Shown here: positions 1 to 5,453 of the stretch, piece by piece
How the letters are laid out: each line of letters begins with the position of its first letter
Numbering within the stretch: the first letter of the stretch is position 1
Origin: Methanobacteriota archaeon
GTDB lineage: Archaea; Thermoplasmatota; Poseidoniia; Poseidoniales; Poseidoniaceae
DNA: 5,453 bases
Assembly (NCBI GenBank): GCA_002694245.1
Contig: NZLM01000085.1
Span: forward strand, 3,802 to 9,254
Direction: 5' to 3'
Program-made: the position numbers and the translations under genes
Notes under the pieces: model-generated
Seen by the model: only the letters and a program-made list of their open reading frames with translations
The model's database searches: none
Told to the model about the DNA's origin: nothing

Positions 1-497
1 CAAACCGTGAAGATATATTCATCATATTCAGCAGTCTTTTGTTCTGCATAATCAATTGCAGCAATAACAGATTCTGGCAATAACTCCCTTCTACCAATAA
101 TCTGTACTTTTACCTTATTTTGATGAATTCTTTCATCATCTGCAATATCTTTCAACCCTTCAATATACAAATTGAAAAGCCCTTCTAATTCAGTCTCTGG
201 ACGATTGAGATTTTCAGTGGATAATGCGTATACGGTAAAGTAATGGATTTCTAATTCTAGAACCCAGTCTAACACTTGTTCCAATTTCATTTTGCCCATT
301 TTGTGACCAATATCAGTTTCCAGAGCTTTAGACCAGGCAAATCTTCTGTTACCGTCCATAATTATCGCAAGGTGGTCGACCTTAGCGGGGTGCTGTTTTA
401 CCTCTCGAAGTAGCTTAGCTTCTACAGCGCTACCCAAAACGTCTCCGAGGCGATTACTGATACCTATCTCATCGCCCCCTTCACCCCTCCCATTCAC
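1..497 (-). CDS. uppS: Polyprenyl diphosphate synthase (cis-prenyltransferase, UppS family), N-terminal part, cut by the window edge
   Basis: This enzyme adds isopentenyl diphosphate units in cis to an allylic diphosphate, making the long polyprenyl carrier lipid used for surface glycan and N-glycan assembly. In archaea the primer is usually geranylgeranyl diphosphate. Translating the minus strand shows the family hallmarks in order: LAIIMDGNRRFA (the Asp is the catalytic, Mg-binding residue, about residue 48 from this start), GHKMG, VYALSTENLNRPE, and a VQIIGRRELLP block. The C-terminal part with the second diphosphate-binding arginines and the GGR motif lies beyond base 1. The start is uncertain. 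The GTG at 497 puts 46 residues before the MDG motif, close to typical archaeal relatives. The only in-frame ATG (542) would add 15 residues beginning MLRRRRGG and would overlap the start codon of the divergent gene. Neither start has a well-placed Shine-Dalgarno. Family identity is secure; the archaeal lineage is inferred. Confidence 0.93.
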   Translation of the reverse strand, partial: MNGRGEGGDEIGISNRLGDVLGSAVEAKLLREVKQHPAKVDHLAIIMDGNRRFAWSKALETDIGHKMGKMKLEQVLDWVLELEIHYFTVYALSTENLNRPETELEGLFNLYIEGLKDIADDERIHQNKVKVQIIGRRELLPESVIAAIDYAEQKTAEYDEYIFTV

Positions 498-540
498 TTC
501 AACCGTTTGAGTTAATCCCCCCCTTCTCCTCCGCCTTAAC
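498..540. promoter_or_regulatory. Short divergent spacer with a seven-C tract and polypurine/polypyrimidine run
   Basis: Only about 43 bases separate the preferred uppS start (GTG 497) from the divergent ATG at 541. The spacer holds a run of seven C (517-523) followed by a pyrimidine-rich stretch to 536. On the minus strand this reads as a purine-rich GGAGGAGAAGGGG-type sequence, which resembles a Shine-Dalgarno but lies about 20 bases from GTG 497, too far for normal use. GTTAA (511-515) and TTAAC (536-540) form a weak inverted repeat around it. I see no convincing archaeal TATA box on either strand; GAGTTAAT at 509-516 is about 27 bases before ATG 541 and is the best weak candidate for a leaderless plus-strand transcript. 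Any promoter for uppS might lie inside the divergent gene, for example the GAAAGATACC-like stretch near 567-576 on the minus strand. Confidence 0.3.
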
Positions 541-1575
541 ATGGAGGAGCGACCGTGGTGGCCGAAAGGTATCTTTCAGAGCCACGATGATCAGTCAATT
601 TCAACATCTTGGGGAACCAAACCTCTCCATATTCCTGAAGTCACTCTTGAATGGTGGGAAAATCTTGAGAATAAATGGGGTGATTGGCCTTCAGTGCAAC
701 AATTTGAGAAAATGCATGAAGATAGGTCAGGCATATGGTTTGATATTGGCGATTACAATGCATTAGTTGTCCCAATACCAACAGGAAATCATGTATCTAG
801 ATTGTCTCGTAATTCTGCTTTGAAAAAGGCTCTGCAACCATTCTTAAATCTCGCAGTAGCAGGGTGTTCAAAAGATGGAGACCATGTTTTAGTTTATAGA
901 AAAATGGACGAATCAAAATTAAGCGGGTCCAAATTAGCACAAATTCATCTCTCACTAATCGACTCGGGTCTGTCCACACCTTGCGATGAATATGGGTGGA
1001 ATGATCGTCTAAAATTAGTTGAAGATCGTCTAAAGACGCAGACTTTGTGGAGAGCCCCTCATAGTAAAAACACCATCGGAGTCCCACGTTTTTGTATTAA
1101 GAATGAAACCCCTGTGCCCCTATCCTTAAGCGAATATCTATTGGTTGATGGCGATTTGAATTTGGCAATGGTGAGGCAGGCAATAGAATTGGACGTGTTC
1201 GAAGAGTGGGCTGATAATATGGATGACAAGTTCACAGGATATGATGTAGTTAGAACCGCAACCGGAGGAATACCTCATCACCGATACGATGTTCAATTAA
1301 TGGCTAAAGCAGAAAGTGTGGCATTTGATTTAGATATTCCAGATGTAGATTCCTATCTGCAGAATGTCGATAGGTTTCAAGCTAAATTGGGAACTATGCG
1401 GATGATGAAGATGGGTAAGCCCCTATCTTTCTTTGGACTCTTGACCACGCTATGGTTGCATATGGCAAATGAAATTACAGAACCAACAATAGGGTATCTT
1501 ACATTTGCAGTAATTGGTATTGTCTCTCAGATAATGTATACGAAGACAGAACCAGATTGGCGTCAAGCACTGTGA
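541..1575 (+). CDS. Hypothetical protein, 344 residues, with C-terminal hydrophobic hairpin
   Basis: I do not recognise this family. The ATG at 541 is the first start codon after an in-frame stop at 508-510 and has no Shine-Dalgarno, so a leaderless transcript is likely. The first about 290 residues are soluble in character and rich in Trp and acidic residues near the N-terminus (WWPKG, EWWENLENKWGDWP). Two hydrophobic stretches follow, at about 294-308 and 316-333, separated by an acidic NEITEP turn and ending in a short polar tail, so it may be a cytoplasmic domain anchored by a membrane hairpin. There is no N-terminal signal peptide. LAQIHLSLIDSG (132-143) and DGDLN (203-207) faintly recall the helix and HGDLN loop of aminoglycoside-phosphotransferase-like kinases, but the His is Asp and other kinase motifs are not obvious; this is only a hint. 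Its stop lies inside the coding end of the convergent channel gene. It is a real gene by length and by clean, ordinary composition. Confidence 0.85.
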   Translation: MEERPWWPKGIFQSHDDQSISTSWGTKPLHIPEVTLEWWENLENKWGDWPSVQQFEKMHEDRSGIWFDIGDYNALVVPIPTGNHVSRLSRNSALKKALQPFLNLAVAGCSKDGDHVLVYRKMDESKLSGSKLAQIHLSLIDSGLSTPCDEYGWNDRLKLVEDRLKTQTLWRAPHSKNTIGVPRFCIKNETPVPLSLSEYLLVDGDLNLAMVRQAIELDVFEEWADNMDDKFTGYDVVRTATGGIPHHRYDVQLMAKAESVAFDLDIPDVDSYLQNVDRFQAKLGTMRMMKMGKPLSFFGLLTTLWLHMANEITEPTIGYLTFAVIGIVSQIMYTKTEPDWRQAL

Positions 1576-1579
1576 CGCC
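1559..1579. terminator. Inverted repeat spanning both convergent stop codons, possible bidirectional terminator
   Basis: GGCGTCA (1559-1565) and TGACGCC (1573-1579) are perfect reverse complements separated by a seven-base loop AGCACTG. The right arm begins with the TGA stop of the plus-strand unknown gene (1573-1575). The left arm ends with TCA (1563-1565), which is the TGA stop of the minus-strand channel gene. The stem could therefore end or stabilise both transcripts. Neither side has a strong T tract (TTCTATTGT follows on the plus strand), so it is not a classic intrinsic terminator, and archaeal termination usually relies on T runs. The repeat itself is seen directly; the role is inferred. 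Confidence 0.45.
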
Positions 1580-2612
1580 TTCTATTGTCGTGGAAGTTTA
1601 ATTCGTGAGTTTTTGCTAATTCCATAATCTGGATTAAGAAAACATCTCTAACTTCTCTCTCCACTTTCCCGCTTGAGATATTCCAGTAGATGTTGCAACC
1701 AATATCAATAGCATCCGGGCCTAAGGCTGAAACTCTCGCAAAGGAATCCTCCTCTTTCATGGTCTTCTCGTGGTTTGAAATTAGATTGGTAATGTCATCG
1801 CAGAATTCAGATACTTTGTTAGGATCTGAATTGATATCAAGTTTGAAAATTGGCTGCCATCTTCTGAATCGCCTCTTACCCCAGTTTTCAACAGGAGTGT
1901 TGGTCAAATTTGCATTTGGCATTGTAACTACGGTGTCCAAACTTGTCCTGATCAGAGTGGTTCTCAACCCAATTTCCATTACCTCTCCCTCTACAGTTCC
2001 TATTACTACCCAATCTCCAACCTGAAATGGTCTGTCGAGTAAGACAGTAGTTGCCCCAAAGATGTTTGAGATTGTATCTTGTGCAGCAAGTGCTAATGCT
2101 AGTCCAGTTATGCCTAGTCCAGCAACCATTGTAGTTAGGTCAAACCCAAGTGCATCGGCAATGAAGACCATTCCAAAAATTACAATCAAGAAACGCATTA
2201 TGCTTTCAGCAGCACTGACAACGGTCTTTTGTGAACCGTCTAAAACTCCGTCTTCATCAGTCCACATTACAAATGCATGAATTACTCCAACAAATCTGAA
2301 GGCCGTAACTACGATTGCAATAACCATCACTAGTTGCAATGTTGAAGTTAGCCAATCCACATCCTCAACAAGATGCATACCACCCCAGGAACCAATAGCA
2401 ACACCTAGCGCCTTACCAGAGTTAGACAGAGCCTCTCTTGCTACCGTACTTCCCACACTCACACTGTTGAAAATTTTAGGAATCAGAAGCCCGGTTAATT
2501 GCCTTAATATCACAATAAGAATTAACAAAATTACAGCTGTAATAATACTGTCAACTCCTAAGCCGTAGATCTCACTATCATGGCCTGGAATTTTCTCAAT
2601 AATCTTCTGCAT
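1563..2612 (-). CDS. MscS-family small-conductance mechanosensitive ion channel
   Basis: This is a membrane channel that opens under bilayer tension to release solutes during osmotic downshock. The 349 residues are somewhat longer than E. coli MscS (286) because of additional N-terminal helices. Hydrophobic segments lie at about 20-45, 90-117 and 136-156, with a weaker one near 66-83. The diagnostic pore helix follows at about 158-192, rich in Gly and Ala (GLGITGLALALAAQDT), leading into SNIFGATTVLLDRPFQVGDWV, the classic junction to the beta domain. The beta domain (about 195-245) includes the MPNANL and PVENW motifs. A C-terminal alpha/beta domain runs from about 252 to 340, with a basic tail NRRRH. 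The ATG at 2612 lacks a Shine-Dalgarno. The gene overlaps the convergent unknown gene by 13 bases and diverges from the carboxypeptidase. The exact subtype and ion preference cannot be told. Confidence 0.95.
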   Translation of the reverse strand: MQKIIEKIPGHDSEIYGLGVDSIITAVILLILIVILRQLTGLLIPKIFNSVSVGSTVAREALSNSGKALGVAIGSWGGMHLVEDVDWLTSTLQLVMVIAIVVTAFRFVGVIHAFVMWTDEDGVLDGSQKTVVSAAESIMRFLIVIFGMVFIADALGFDLTTMVAGLGITGLALALAAQDTISNIFGATTVLLDRPFQVGDWVVIGTVEGEVMEIGLRTTLIRTSLDTVVTMPNANLTNTPVENWGKRRFRRWQPIFKLDINSDPNKVSEFCDDITNLISNHEKTMKEEDSFARVSALGPDAIDIGCNIYWNISSGKVEREVRDVFLIQIMELAKTHELNFHDNRRRHSA

Positions 2613-2666
2613 GGTCTTGTCTAATCTAGTAAGGAAGATGTTGTTTTCCCTTGATTATTTACAATC

Positions 2667-2685
2667 TAGCCCCCTTAAGGGGCTA
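2667..2685. repeat. GC-rich palindrome, candidate operator
   Basis: The core CCCCTTAAGGGG (2671-2682) is a perfect 12-base palindrome. It extends to TAG (2667-2669) and CTA (2683-2685) if one extra C at 2670 is skipped. It lies 35-53 bases upstream of the peptidase GTG and 55-73 bases upstream of the channel ATG. A dimeric regulator could bind here and control one or both divergent genes. As RNA it would form a small hairpin, but no T run follows, and a terminator is not expected between divergent starts. Confidence 0.4.
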
Positions 2686-2707
2686 ATTCATTCACACGAC
2701 GCTTTGA

Positions 2708-2714
2708 AGAGGGG
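2708..2714 (+). promoter_or_regulatory. Shine-Dalgarno-like AGAGGGG before the carboxypeptidase
   Basis: AGAGGGG ends five bases before the GTG at 2720, a workable spacing, and is the main reason to favour this start over the in-frame ATGs at 2732 and 2741. A second purine cluster, GGGAG (2724-2728), lies 3 bases before ATG 2732 (too close) and 12 bases before ATG 2741 (rather far). All three starts leave a complete signal peptide, so the mature protein would be the same. Confidence 0.4.
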
Positions 2715-2719
2715 TTACT

Positions 2720-4951
2720 GTGTGGGAGTGTATGGTAGCCATGCAGTTTGAATCCCGAAAGACTTCTCTAATGATTCTAATTCTACCTTTTCTACTCTCA
2801 TTCCTGTCGCCAGTGGTAAGCTCATCATATGCTCAAGATGCTAGTGAAGGAAAGACTCCATGGGAGACTTGGGATCTAGATAACGAGGGGCTGTACATAG
2901 ATTGCGAATCCGAGTCCGAAGGAATTTCAGGTTGTGATTACACATTCCCTTGGGGCGGTAATGATATGATGCAATTCAAAGAATACTACACTTTTGATGC
3001 ATTAAAATCTCGAATGGATAGAATAGCTGCAGATAATTCAGAGTTCATCCAATATCACGAAGGCCTAAACGGTGGCGTCAATGATAGAGGACAATTAACC
3101 GATGCTGATACATACAAGGGTTGGCATTACAATAATGAAGTGCCATGGGTGAAAATTACCGCTGATGTTGAAGGCGGAGAGACAAACGACTTCAATGGCG
3201 ATTCAGGGAATTATGCTGACCGTCCTGATGTAATGATTGTTGGAAATCATCACGCTAGGGAATGGATGAGTCACACCACTCCAATGATGTTCCTAGAAAC
3301 AGTAGCCTACTACTATGATGGCGGACCGGTAGATAACGACGGTGATGGAAGATTAGACGAGGATCCTTGGGGAGATGCTGATGGCGATGGGCTGGTCGAC
3401 GACGATGGCGATTGTCTTGCACTTGCGCCAGAGTATCAGGATAGCAACGGGGATGGGAAGGCGTGCAATCCAGGAGACTTTGGTGTTGATGAGGATTGGA
3501 GCGAAGTTGAGTTGACTAACATCATAAACAATCGAGAAATATACCTAATCCCACTACTAAACAGCGACGGTTTCATCTACGATATGGAAGTATTTTGTCC
3601 AGCACCCGCTTGGGAATCTTGTCCGAGTGGAGGATGGAGAAAGAACCTGCGTAACAACGGTCCAGAACCTCTACCAGACCCCAACGAGCAGGTGGACGAA
3701 GACTGTGATGGTGTAGACTTGAACAGAAATTATCAGTTCGAGTGGGGTTGGCCGCTTGGGGCAACAGTCCCACTAATTCCTGGCTCGTGCACTCCAGCAG
3801 AAGATGAGAGGGCTGGGATAACCAATAACGACGTCTACACAGGACCTTATGACACAAAGGACGATGACGGAGATGGCAGACTCAACGAGGACAACGTAGA
3901 CGGCGAAGACGACGACAATGACGGCCTTACAGACGAAGACCCAGCTGGTGGCAACTCAGAGCCTGAAACCAAGTTCATTCAAGACATGACAGAAATGAAT
4001 GATGATGACGGCGATGGCGCTTCTGATTACAAAGCAACATTGACTTACCATTCTTACTCAGAATTAGTACTCTATCCATGGGGTCACTGCACGGGTTGTG
4101 AGACTACGGACCATGAACAATTAGTTTGGCATGGAGACCAGATGGCAGAGATGACCGATTACACAAACATGCAATCTTCTGATTTGTATCCAACAACTGG
4201 TGATTTCTGCGATTGGCACTACGGTGTCCACGGCTCCTATTGCTACACGATGGAGATAGGCACAGCATTCCATCAGCACGAGGATGACATCGATCACATT
4301 GCTGTAAGGAATAATGGAATTGCGATATACATGGCAGATATTGCAGATAACCCTAGAGAAAGGGCGAATTTTGGGTTGAAGGATGTATACAGAAATCAAT
4401 ACCTGCAGAAAGCGGATGATGTTCTAGTCCCAGAGGCAGGAAGTATTCCAATTGAAATGTGCTTAGATAATGAATTCTCAGTCGATTATGACATGGATAA
4501 ATCTCACGTCATGTACAGGATGGTCAAGCCAAGCCGTCAACAATCGGATTATGGTGCAAGGGAGTGGTATACCCAAGGCTGGAGCATGGCAAAATTCTCA
4601 CCTGTTGAAGAAGAGACCTGCCAGTTGCTAAACGAAAGTGGCGAAGGGTACAAGATTATAGCAAATATACCAATAGATAACGATGAAACCGGCTATCTGC
4701 ACTACAAATCGATGGTTTCCACATTAGGCGGAAGTCTGAAGATTGAATATCCTCCAAATTCTCAATACTATGAGATTAAGATGGATTACCGGGCCCCATA
4801 CGGAACAATATTTGGTTCAGTCATGCTCTTCATGACTGTTGCATTCTTTGTGTGGGGTGGCTTGGGCGTATGCTTACGAATGATGGTTGATGATGACTCT
4901 ACAGGCGAAGCAATATTGGAAGCTGAGTATGTAGAGGAGGCATCTTCATGA
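2720..4951 (+). CDS. Secreted, membrane-anchored M14 zinc carboxypeptidase with calcium-type acidic loops
   Basis: This exopeptidase is predicted to remove C-terminal residues from peptides outside the cell. From the GTG start: signal peptide about 1-38 (Arg13/Lys14, hydrophobic 17-33, cleavage near SYA-QDA), catalytic domain about 85-540, an unassigned domain about 545-690, a membrane helix about 696-719, then an acidic tail inside the cell. All M14 key residues are visible: zinc ligands His178, Glu181 (HARE) and His444 (HSYSE), Arg180, Arg307 (WRKN), Asn335-Arg336 (DLNRN), Tyr490 and catalytic Glu512 (YTMEIG). The Tyr490 to Glu512 distance (22) equals that in bovine carboxypeptidase A (248 to 270). 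Fourteen ectodomain cysteines, an even number, suggest disulfides; Cys329/Cys357 flank NRN much as Cys138/Cys161 do in the bovine enzyme. Two acidic insertions enlarge the catalytic domain. Only about 45 residues separate the signal peptide from the catalytic domain, too few for the usual activation propeptide of about 90. The downstream symporter overlaps it by ATGA. Confidence 0.95.
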   Translation: MWECMVAMQFESRKTSLMILILPFLLSFLSPVVSSSYAQDASEGKTPWETWDLDNEGLYIDCESESEGISGCDYTFPWGGNDMMQFKEYYTFDALKSRMDRIAADNSEFIQYHEGLNGGVNDRGQLTDADTYKGWHYNNEVPWVKITADVEGGETNDFNGDSGNYADRPDVMIVGNHHAREWMSHTTPMMFLETVAYYYDGGPVDNDGDGRLDEDPWGDADGDGLVDDDGDCLALAPEYQDSNGDGKACNPGDFGVDEDWSEVELTNIINNREIYLIPLLNSDGFIYDMEVFCPAPAWESCPSGGWRKNLRNNGPEPLPDPNEQVDEDCDGVDLNRNYQFEWGWPLGATVPLIPGSCTPAEDERAGITNNDVYTGPYDTKDDDGDGRLNEDNVDGEDDDNDGLTDEDPAGGNSEPETKFIQDMTEMNDDDGDGASDYKATLTYHSYSELVLYPWGHCTGCETTDHEQLVWHGDQMAEMTDYTNMQSSDLYPTTGDFCDWHYGVHGSYCYTMEIGTAFHQHEDDIDHIAVRNNGIAIYMADIADNPRERANFGLKDVYRNQYLQKADDVLVPEAGSIPIEMCLDNEFSVDYDMDKSHVMYRMVKPSRQQSDYGAREWYTQGWSMAKFSPVEEETCQLLNESGEGYKIIANIPIDNDETGYLHYKSMVSTLGGSLKIEYPPNSQYYEIKMDYRAPYGTIFGSVMLFMTVAFFVWGGLGVCLRMMVDDDSTGEAILEAEYVEEASS
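3329..3475 (+). other. First acidic calcium-type repeat insertion in the carboxypeptidase
   Basis: Residues 204-252 carry serial DxDxDG-type loops: DNDGDGRLDED, DADGDGLVDDDGD and DSNGDGKACN. These resemble thrombospondin type 3, dockerin or EF-hand calcium loops. The segment sits between the zinc ligand Glu181 and Arg307. In bovine carboxypeptidase A the equivalent residues (72 and 127) are 55 apart; here they are 126 apart, so about 70 residues are extra. Cys232 and Cys249 fall inside and may form a disulfide. Calcium binding is inferred from the spacing of the acidic residues. Confidence 0.75.
3860..4027 (+). other. Second acidic calcium-type repeat insertion in the carboxypeptidase
   Basis: Residues 381-436 contain DDDGDGRLNED, DGEDDDNDGLTDED and, after a short helical-looking spacer, NDDDGDGASD. 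The opening DGDGRL(D/N)ED matches that of the first insertion (207-215), so the two look like copies of one module. The segment lies between Arg336 and zinc ligand His444, a 108-residue gap against 51 in bovine carboxypeptidase A (145 to 196). The last loop ends eight residues before His444, so metal bound there could stiffen the active-site strand. That structural role is inferred. Confidence 0.75.
4934..4940 (+). promoter_or_regulatory. Strong Shine-Dalgarno GAGGAGG for the symporter gene
   Basis: GAGGAGG lies seven bases before ATG 4948, inside the last codons of the carboxypeptidase. It is the best ribosome binding site in the window and supports both the symporter start and its co-translation with the upstream gene, since an internal operon gene cannot be leaderless. 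Confidence 0.75.
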
Positions 4952-5453
4952 GCCAATCCTCGGACGAGTTTAGTGGCAGGATGGGGCTTATATTCGCAGC
5001 AATAGGTGCTGCGATCGGAACCGGTAATATCTGGCGTTTTCCAAGAATGGTAGGCGCAAATGAGGGAGGTACTTTCCTGATTCCATGGCTTTTCTTCCTC
5101 TTTGCCTGGTCTATCCCGTTAGTGATTGCTGAATTTGCTCTAGGTAAGAGAAGTAGAACAGGTACAATAGGTACATTCAGGATATTTGCAGGTAAGAATT
5201 TCGCGTGGATGGGATTATGGACAGCATGGATTTCTACCGCAATCGGATTTTATTATGCAGTTGTGGCGGGTTGGTGCTTGAAGTATTTCCAGTTGGGTGT
5301 AACGAACGGATTAGTTGGAGAAGGCGTCGATACACAATTGGTTTGGAATGAATTTTTACAATCTCCGATGAATGTAATATTCTTCCAGGTACTAGTTATT
5401 GCAATCACATTACTAGCAATTTGGAAGGGAGCAAAAGCGATTGAAAAAGTGAA
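4948..5453 (+). CDS. Neurotransmitter:sodium symporter (SNF) family transporter, N-terminal part, cut by the window edge
   Basis: This is a Na+-coupled importer with the LeuT fold, most likely for an amino acid or related small amine. The visible 168 residues hold about four of the expected eleven or twelve helices: TM1 about 12-36, TM2 about 42-66, TM3 about 84-112, and TM4 from about 138. TM1 carries the unwound sodium and substrate site: GAAIGTGNIWRFP at 20-32 aligns with LeuT GNAVGLGNFLRFP at the same residue numbers, keeping Gly20, Ala22, Asn27 and Arg30. NEGGTFLIPW at 39-48 matches the next family motif. TM3 has GFYYAVVAGW, with a Tyr pair near the substrate-site Tyr of LeuT. The ATG overlaps the peptidase stop as ATGA and follows GAGGAGG, so the two genes are almost surely one operon. 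Substrate cannot be decided without TM6 and TM8, which lie beyond the window. Confidence 0.94.
   Translation, partial: MSQSSDEFSGRMGLIFAAIGAAIGTGNIWRFPRMVGANEGGTFLIPWLFFLFAWSIPLVIAEFALGKRSRTGTIGTFRIFAGKNFAWMGLWTAWISTAIGFYYAVVAGWCLKYFQLGVTNGLVGEGVDTQLVWNEFLQSPMNVIFFQVLVIAITLLAIWKGAKAIEKV

Larger units (their letters stand above)
2613..2719. promoter_or_regulatory. Divergent intergenic promoter region between channel and carboxypeptidase genes
   Basis: This is the only sizeable non-coding stretch in the window and must hold the promoters of both flanking genes. An AT-rich block at 2653-2665 reads GATTATTTACAAT on the plus strand and ATTGTAAATAATC on the minus strand, so it could serve as a TATA element in either direction. 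It would place transcript starts near 2685 (plus) and near 2631 (minus), giving leaders of roughly 35 and 20 bases. These placements are estimated from usual archaeal TATA spacing and are not demonstrated. The GC-rich palindrome listed separately would then lie between TATA and transcript start for the peptidase. Confidence 0.35.

Noticed and set aside
541..542. ATG 542 as the preferred uppS start
   Set aside because: It overlaps the divergent ATG, and the added residues (Arg/Gly-rich) do not look like the usual short N-terminus of archaeal relatives. It is kept only as an alternative because it is the only in-frame ATG.
797..1087. Minus-strand open frame of 96 codons
   Set aside because: It lies wholly antisense within the unknown gene, shows no recognisable domain, and has no promoter or ribosome site.
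1690..2280. Two plus-strand open frames (1690-2025 and 2062-2280) opposite the channel gene
   Set aside because: They are antisense to a clear MscS gene; their Ser/Thr/Val-rich translations are typical shadows of a hydrophobic protein.
2667..2685. Palindrome as an intrinsic terminator
   Set aside because: Both flanking genes point away from it and no T run follows on either strand, so an operator is more likely.
3329..4027. Repetitive GAC/GAT/GGC-rich DNA as a possible CRISPR or tandem DNA repeat array
   Set aside because: Repeat units vary in length and sequence at the DNA level and keep the reading frame; the repetition is explained by Asp/Gly protein loops.
3573..4399. Two minus-strand open frames (3573-3857 and 4121-4399) opposite the carboxypeptidase
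   Set aside because: They run antisense through the conserved catalytic domain of the peptidase, with Cys- and His-rich translations and no family resemblance.

Overview
The window most resembles a piece of a marine planktonic archaeal genome of the Poseidoniales (Marine Group II) type. This is inferred from the gene set and is not proven by any marker gene. Pointers are a cis-prenyltransferase, a large secreted metallocarboxypeptidase anchored by a C-terminal membrane helix and loaded with aspartate-rich calcium-type loops, an amino-acid-type Na+ symporter, and gene starts that mostly lack a Shine-Dalgarno sequence. Coding density is high; the longest non-coding stretch is about 107 bases. 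I found no RNA gene, insertion sequence, CRISPR array, phage gene or integration scar.

Layout. Bases 1 to about 497 (minus strand) hold the N-terminal part of a polyprenyl diphosphate synthase (UppS), whose C-terminus lies beyond the left edge. Diverging from it is a 344-residue protein of unknown function (541-1575, plus) with a C-terminal hydrophobic pair. It converges on an MscS-type mechanosensitive channel (1563-2612, minus). The two reading frames overlap by 13 bases, inside a perfect inverted repeat that contains both stop codons. A divergent spacer (2613-2719) with a GC-rich palindrome separates the channel gene from an M14 zinc carboxypeptidase (2720-4951, plus). The carboxypeptidase overlaps by ATGA with the start of a neurotransmitter:sodium symporter (SNF) family transporter (4948 to the right edge).

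How the genes work together. The clearest functional unit is carboxypeptidase plus symporter. The enzyme would be exported and tethered outside the cell, trimming C-terminal residues from environmental peptides. The translationally coupled Na+-driven transporter could import the freed amino acid. UppS makes the polyprenyl lipid carrier for surface glycans, and the channel protects against osmotic downshock; both are general envelope functions. Nothing here looks like a defence system or a new multi-gene machine. The most unusual items are the calcium-loop insertions in the peptidase catalytic domain, the stop-codon hairpin, the unknown 344-residue protein and the nearly abutting divergent starts near position 540.
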